64,000 nucleotides of DNA. Source: Hetaerina americana. Taxonomy: Eukaryota > Arthropoda > Insecta > Odonata > Calopterygidae. The notes under the pieces were generated by a model. The model saw only the letters and a program-made list of their open reading frames with translations, searched no databases and was not told the origin of the DNA. The stretch covers positions 29,117,622-29,181,621 of the forward strand of contig JAKTNV010000009.1 of NCBI GenBank assembly GCA_022747635.1, read 5' to 3'. Shown here one piece after another: positions 60,985 to 64,000 of the stretch; the first letter of the stretch is position 1, and the number at the start of each line of letters is the position of its first letter. The position numbers and the translations under genes are program-made.

Positions 60985-61737
60985 CGAGGGTCATCCGGAA
61001 AGTAGTACCCGTTCGTGAATTAAAGACACAAAAGTAAATATTAACAAACATAAAAAATTTTATTTGAAAGAGGATACTTTAAACTACTTCTCAACATAAT
61101 CTCCAAGCAAATTAAGGCATTTGTCATAACGTGTGACAAGTTTCTGTATTCCTGCTGCATAGTCCTTCGCCGCCAGCTCATTGAGATACGCGAGGGACCC
61201 ATCTTGCACAAATTTTTGCATAATGCAGATGGTGTTTAACAATTTCATGAACAATTGTTCGAGAAACATTGGGAAAATGCTCACAGATGTCATCAATTGT
61301 GACGCGCCGATCGTTCCTCACGAATTCGTCAACTGAGCTCACCAGTTGGTCTGTAATGACAGACGGTCTCCTCGAACGCTCATCGTCGTGTGTGTTCCCC
61401 CTCCCCATGTTGAAGTTGCGACACCACCGCCGAGCAGACGACTCGTCCATTACATTGTCTCCATACACCTCCTTTAATTGGCGATGAATATCACATGGGC
61501 GAACGTTTCTTGCATTGAGGAATTTATTCACTGCCCTCACTTCACAACTGGCGGCGTTCTCAATTTTTTTAAACATTGTAAACAATCACAGAAACAACAC
61601 AGGCAATGCTAGCGTCACGCAACTTGGCTCAGAGAAGGCAGACAAGCCACTGAAGCTATCTGACCTCGTCCAGCGGCTACTCGCGTCGTCAGCACTTCAT
61701 GCGGCACGAACGGGTACTACTTTCCGGATGACCCTCG
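60985..61737 (-). mobile_element. Internally deleted mariner element with perfect inverted repeats
   Basis: Perfect 33-bp terminal inverted repeats (CGAGGGTCATCCGGAAAGTA...) at 60985-61017 and 61705-61737, flanked by TA at 60983-60984 and 61738-61739, the mariner target duplication. The length of 753 bp is well short of the usual roughly 1.3 kb. The transposase on the minus strand keeps its start, its DNA-binding domain and its last residues but has lost the catalytic centre. It would need transposase from elsewhere to move. Confidence 0.92.
61084..61585 (-). pseudogene. Mariner transposase with internal deletion
   Basis: The first part (61585 to about 61193) encodes the N-terminal helix-turn-helix domains, with IHRQLKEVYGD, SSARRWCRNF, DDERSRRPS and DFVRNDRR-like strings, up to ICARWVPR. 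The frame then breaks. The other frame gives the C-terminus, AAGIQKLVTRYDKCLNLLGDYVEK-like, ending at 61084. Roughly the central half, with the DD34D residues, is missing, and the join is out of frame. Confidence 0.9.
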
Positions 61738-61739
61738 TA

Positions 61740-62104
61740 TAAGAAAAAAAGAGGGGAAGAAGCTAGGTCTATTATCCTAATACCAATGCTTGTAATGTGT
61801 GAATTCCACATATCATCGAGCTTTAGCTTTAACTTTACCCATGAAACCGGGCTTCAGGTTTACAATTTGCGGTTTTCACATGTTTATGCATCAGAAAAAT
61901 TAGTAGAAAATTACCCAGTGTGTGGTTCTTTAATGAGCTCTTGCAGTCACTCTGGCACTGTCAATACGAACCGTCTTAAGCAAAATAATATTTAATCCCC
62001 TTGGAAGGGCAAGTATTTTCCGTGTATCTTGTTTTACAAGTTCCTTCCCAAAAGAAGTGGGACTGAGCCGGTTAAAAAAAGTGGTATTGCCTGAAACGTT
62101 ACAC
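61740..62104. other. Non-coding stretch between mariner remnants
   Basis: AT-rich; nothing recognisable. Confidence 0.55.
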
Positions 62105-62755
62105 TCAACTCAAAATTCTTCGAAGTAGTACCCTTGTGCGTCCACACCGCTGCCAGCGGCTTTTCCATGCCTCGCGCGCCTTCTGAAAGGCGGCACTCGG
62201 AATGCTGCTCAGCTCCATCGTCACAACATTTTGTAACGCTACCACCGAGCCGTGGGGACATCCTGACGGAGTTGAGGTGGGAGAAGAGAAGATACTCTGG
62301 TTGGGCATCGTCGAAAAAATTTAGATCCTCACTTACATGATCGAGAAGCTATTGGCAGACCCGCGTGCGAGTTACCTTTTGTTCGTCCGAGAACACTCGC
62401 GGTGCCAACTTCGCACACCTTTTTCATGCCCATATTTCGGTCACAAGTCGATGCAGGGATCTCAAGTTTATAAGAAACCATGCGAATACTTAATCTACGA
62501 TCCCTGACCAAGAAAGCGTTCCCCCTGCAAGATTTTCGTCACTTTTTGAGGTCGAAGGACGACCTGAACTTTCGGCGTCTTCATCATTTTCTCTACCCTC
62601 CAGAAACCACTTGACCTCTGATAAATACTCGATCTACCAATGACGTTATCGCTATAAGCTGCCTTGAGCATATAATGAGTCTCTTTCCCGGTTTTTTTCC
62701 AGTTTCACGCAAAATTTGATGGCGTCGCGCTTTTCCAATAACCGTTTCATGACGG
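62105..62755 (-). pseudogene. Degraded, internally deleted mariner transposase of a second lineage
   Basis: Minus strand with stops and frameshifts: DAIKFCVKLEK, EGRENDEDAESSGRPSTSKSDEN, then KRCAKLAPRVFSDEQK, LLDHVSEDLNFFDD, then a jump to FSSPTSTPSGCPHG, NVVTMELSSIPSAAFQK, WKSRWQRC and AQGYYFE. This is the order of a mariner transposase, in which the region between the first catalytic Asp block and the C-terminal part is deleted. It is clearly a different lineage from the element at 60985-61737. Confidence 0.75.
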
Positions 62756-62903
62756 AGCGTAACGAAGATAGAGGTTTCGCAAATGAACGATCCATACTTC
62801 GCAAAGATTGGGAGCCAATAGTCTCCAGTCGTTCCCGGTACTCCTCTCCCTCAAACCTAGCCAGAGATACGGCCGCCCGTCCGTCCGTTATTCGGAAAAA
62901 ATT

Positions 62904-63059
62904 AAATTCTACAACGTTCGGTCATTCTATTCTATTCTCGGTCATCGTCTTCAGAAGCCCTGAATACGATGACCGAGTTGGACATCGAAATGTCGGCCAA
63001 TATGGACGATATAACCCGGTGGAGGACCCGAGAGGAATTTACGCAAATTCTACAACGTT
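62904..63059 (+). mobile_element. 126-bp mini Penelope-like insertion with 15-bp target-site duplication
   Basis: AAATTCTACAACGTT occurs at 62904-62918 and 63045-63059, flanking an insert at 62919-63044. The insert holds a hairpin (CTCGGTCATCGTCTTCAG 62937-62954 against 62960-62977, one mismatch) and, on the plus strand, a hammerhead-like core. It has no coding capacity. It lies about 160 bp outside the mariner remnant. Confidence 0.7.
62957..62997 (+). ncRNA. Hammerhead-ribozyme-like motif
   Basis: GCC (helix I), CTGAATA (62960-62966; the core G is T here), extra C, GATGACC/GGACATC helix II (6 of 7 pairs) with GAGTT loop, GAAA (62987-62990), TGTC with predicted cleavage after C62994, GGC pairing with the initial GCC. 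The core substitution probably impairs activity. Confidence 0.5.
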
Positions 63060-63597
63060 TGGGACAAACTTTGTACGTGTACTTTTAGTATTGCTGTACC
63101 GGCGTAGGGTAGGTTTACCATGAATCTTGGCACCATACGCTTCTCTGCTTCGAGCCTCTGACCAACATGACAAAAAATATCCTTAAACACTGTAGTGCAC
63201 ATTATAGTAACACATTCTTAACCTACCTTATAGCCATTTAATTTGACTGTCATTTTTCTCCCCAAGCCTTAATTACAAAATTTCCTTCTCTTTTATTGTG
63301 GTCAACGTCTCCCATCGCTTCTCATTAACTTCTGCATCCGCTTGCCCTGCCTCCTTCGAATTTCACCGAGTTTCTTTTAATATAAATTTGAATAATGGCA
63401 GCGAATGCAAAAATAGGCCCAAACATGGTTCTCTTTCGATATTCTTTTACATAATTCTTGTTTAATCCTTGAGGACTTGCTCCTTGTCCCAATCCACATA
63501 ATCCTCATTGACTTGCTTTTAAACTCTTCCAATTCAGTAGATGTGGAACGAAAAACACCATATGTGTCCGACCAAATATTTCTGAGCTAAGAGCACT
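63060..63597. other. Non-coding stretch
   Basis: Nothing recognisable. Confidence 0.55.
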
Positions 63598-64000
63598 CGC
63601 ATTTACTCATCTACATCTACATCTACTTAATACCCCGCAAGCCGCTGCAAGGGCGTGTGGCGGGGGGTGTCAGGGCACCACCCGTAATTTAGAAAAGAAA
63701 GAGGAAAAAAAACCGCATGCAATAACCACAAAATCATACATCCACAAAAAAAACATGGCATACATTCATGCATGAACACTTACACCCCACACACATGCAA
63801 ACACTCAATCTACATCTTACATACACATGCACCTGAAAGTATATCTAACAGCTTTGCAGTGCTTAACTTTGCTCCGACTTGTAAATTCAATGTTTTCAAT
63901 ATTTCTAAAGTGACTTCGGTTTCTTACTATTATAATTTCTGATTGTTCGGGTAAAGAATGAGTATTCGTACCTATCTGTCCTGGAATCTATCTCCCTTAG
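63598..64000 (-). mobile_element. 3' end of a CR1/Jockey-like non-LTR retrotransposon, continuing beyond the window
   Basis: On the minus strand the C-terminal coding end (63905-64000) is followed by a roughly 300-bp 3' UTR with the compact CCGCAAGCCGCTGC block (63633-63690), and it ends in GTAGATGTAGATGTAGATGAG, a hexanucleotide tail. CR1-type elements typically end in short tandem repeats rather than poly(A). Confidence 0.75.
63905..64000 (-). pseudogene. C-terminus of non-LTR reverse transcriptase, partial
   Basis: Open for 31 codons from the window edge to TAG at 63905-63907. The peptide contains REIDSRTDRYEYSFFTRTIR followed by NYNSKK. It matches the conserved end of CR1/Jockey-type polymerases (RTD.Y.YSFFPRTIR.WN), with Pro to Thr and Trp to Tyr changes. 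The catalytic part lies outside the window. Confidence 0.75.

Noticed and set aside
1..64000. CRISPR arrays, bacterial operons or prophage
   Set aside because: No regularly spaced repeats or bacterial gene organisation; the window is eukaryotic in character.

Overview
The window reads as nuclear DNA of an arthropod, most likely an insect, with a large, AT-rich, repeat-laden genome. The grounds are mariner transposons, tRNA-derived SINEs, a CR1/Jockey-like non-LTR retrotransposon whose 3' end matches a repeat type I associate with arthropods, long (TA)n tracts, and no operon-like or densely coding structure. I cannot name the species. No complete host gene is visible. There is one convincing small start-codon exon at 23888-23991 (+), and a possible exon with a splice donor at 45204 (-) inside a CpG-rich block (45100-47640) that may be a promoter region. 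Other GC- or C-rich islands lie near 12.65-13.2, 26.4-26.9, 31.45-32.3, 40.2-40.6, 49.65-50.5, 56.1-56.7 and 57.9-58.2 kb.

The dominant feature is a nearly intact Penelope-like element (PLE) array at 14257-20349. It holds one complete 2563-bp unit (803-codon reverse transcriptase plus GIY-YIG endonuclease, minus strand), a second unit in tandem that is 5'-truncated, and a third 5'-truncated unit in inverted orientation. A perfect 14-bp target-site duplication brackets the whole array, so it looks like one recent integration. Each terminal repeat carries a TATA box and a hammerhead-ribozyme-like fold.

The same ribozyme architecture (CTGANGA, one extra base, a hairpin, GAAA, a 1-bp helix III, then the cleavage site) recurs in several unrelated short elements. 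These include a 274-bp insert at 6445-6718 built on a 99-bp perfect inverted repeat with a 14-bp TSD, and a 126-bp insert at 62919-63044 with a 15-bp TSD. Inverted-repeat remnants lie at 29620-29815, 33228-33412 and 34085-34213, with weaker ones at 33.0 and 33.5 kb; several abut (TA)n tracts. I take these as non-autonomous derivatives of several PLE families, and they are the most interesting theme of the window.

Other mobile DNA: an internally deleted mariner with perfect 33-bp inverted repeats (60985-61737), two further mariner remnants (29315-29601 and 62105-62755), C-terminal pieces of a CR1/Jockey-like reverse transcriptase (20755-21320, 53925-54806, 63598-64000, and a short 3' end at 48306), and about six tRNA-like SINE copies. 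The remaining sequence is AT-rich non-coding DNA in which I could support no gene.
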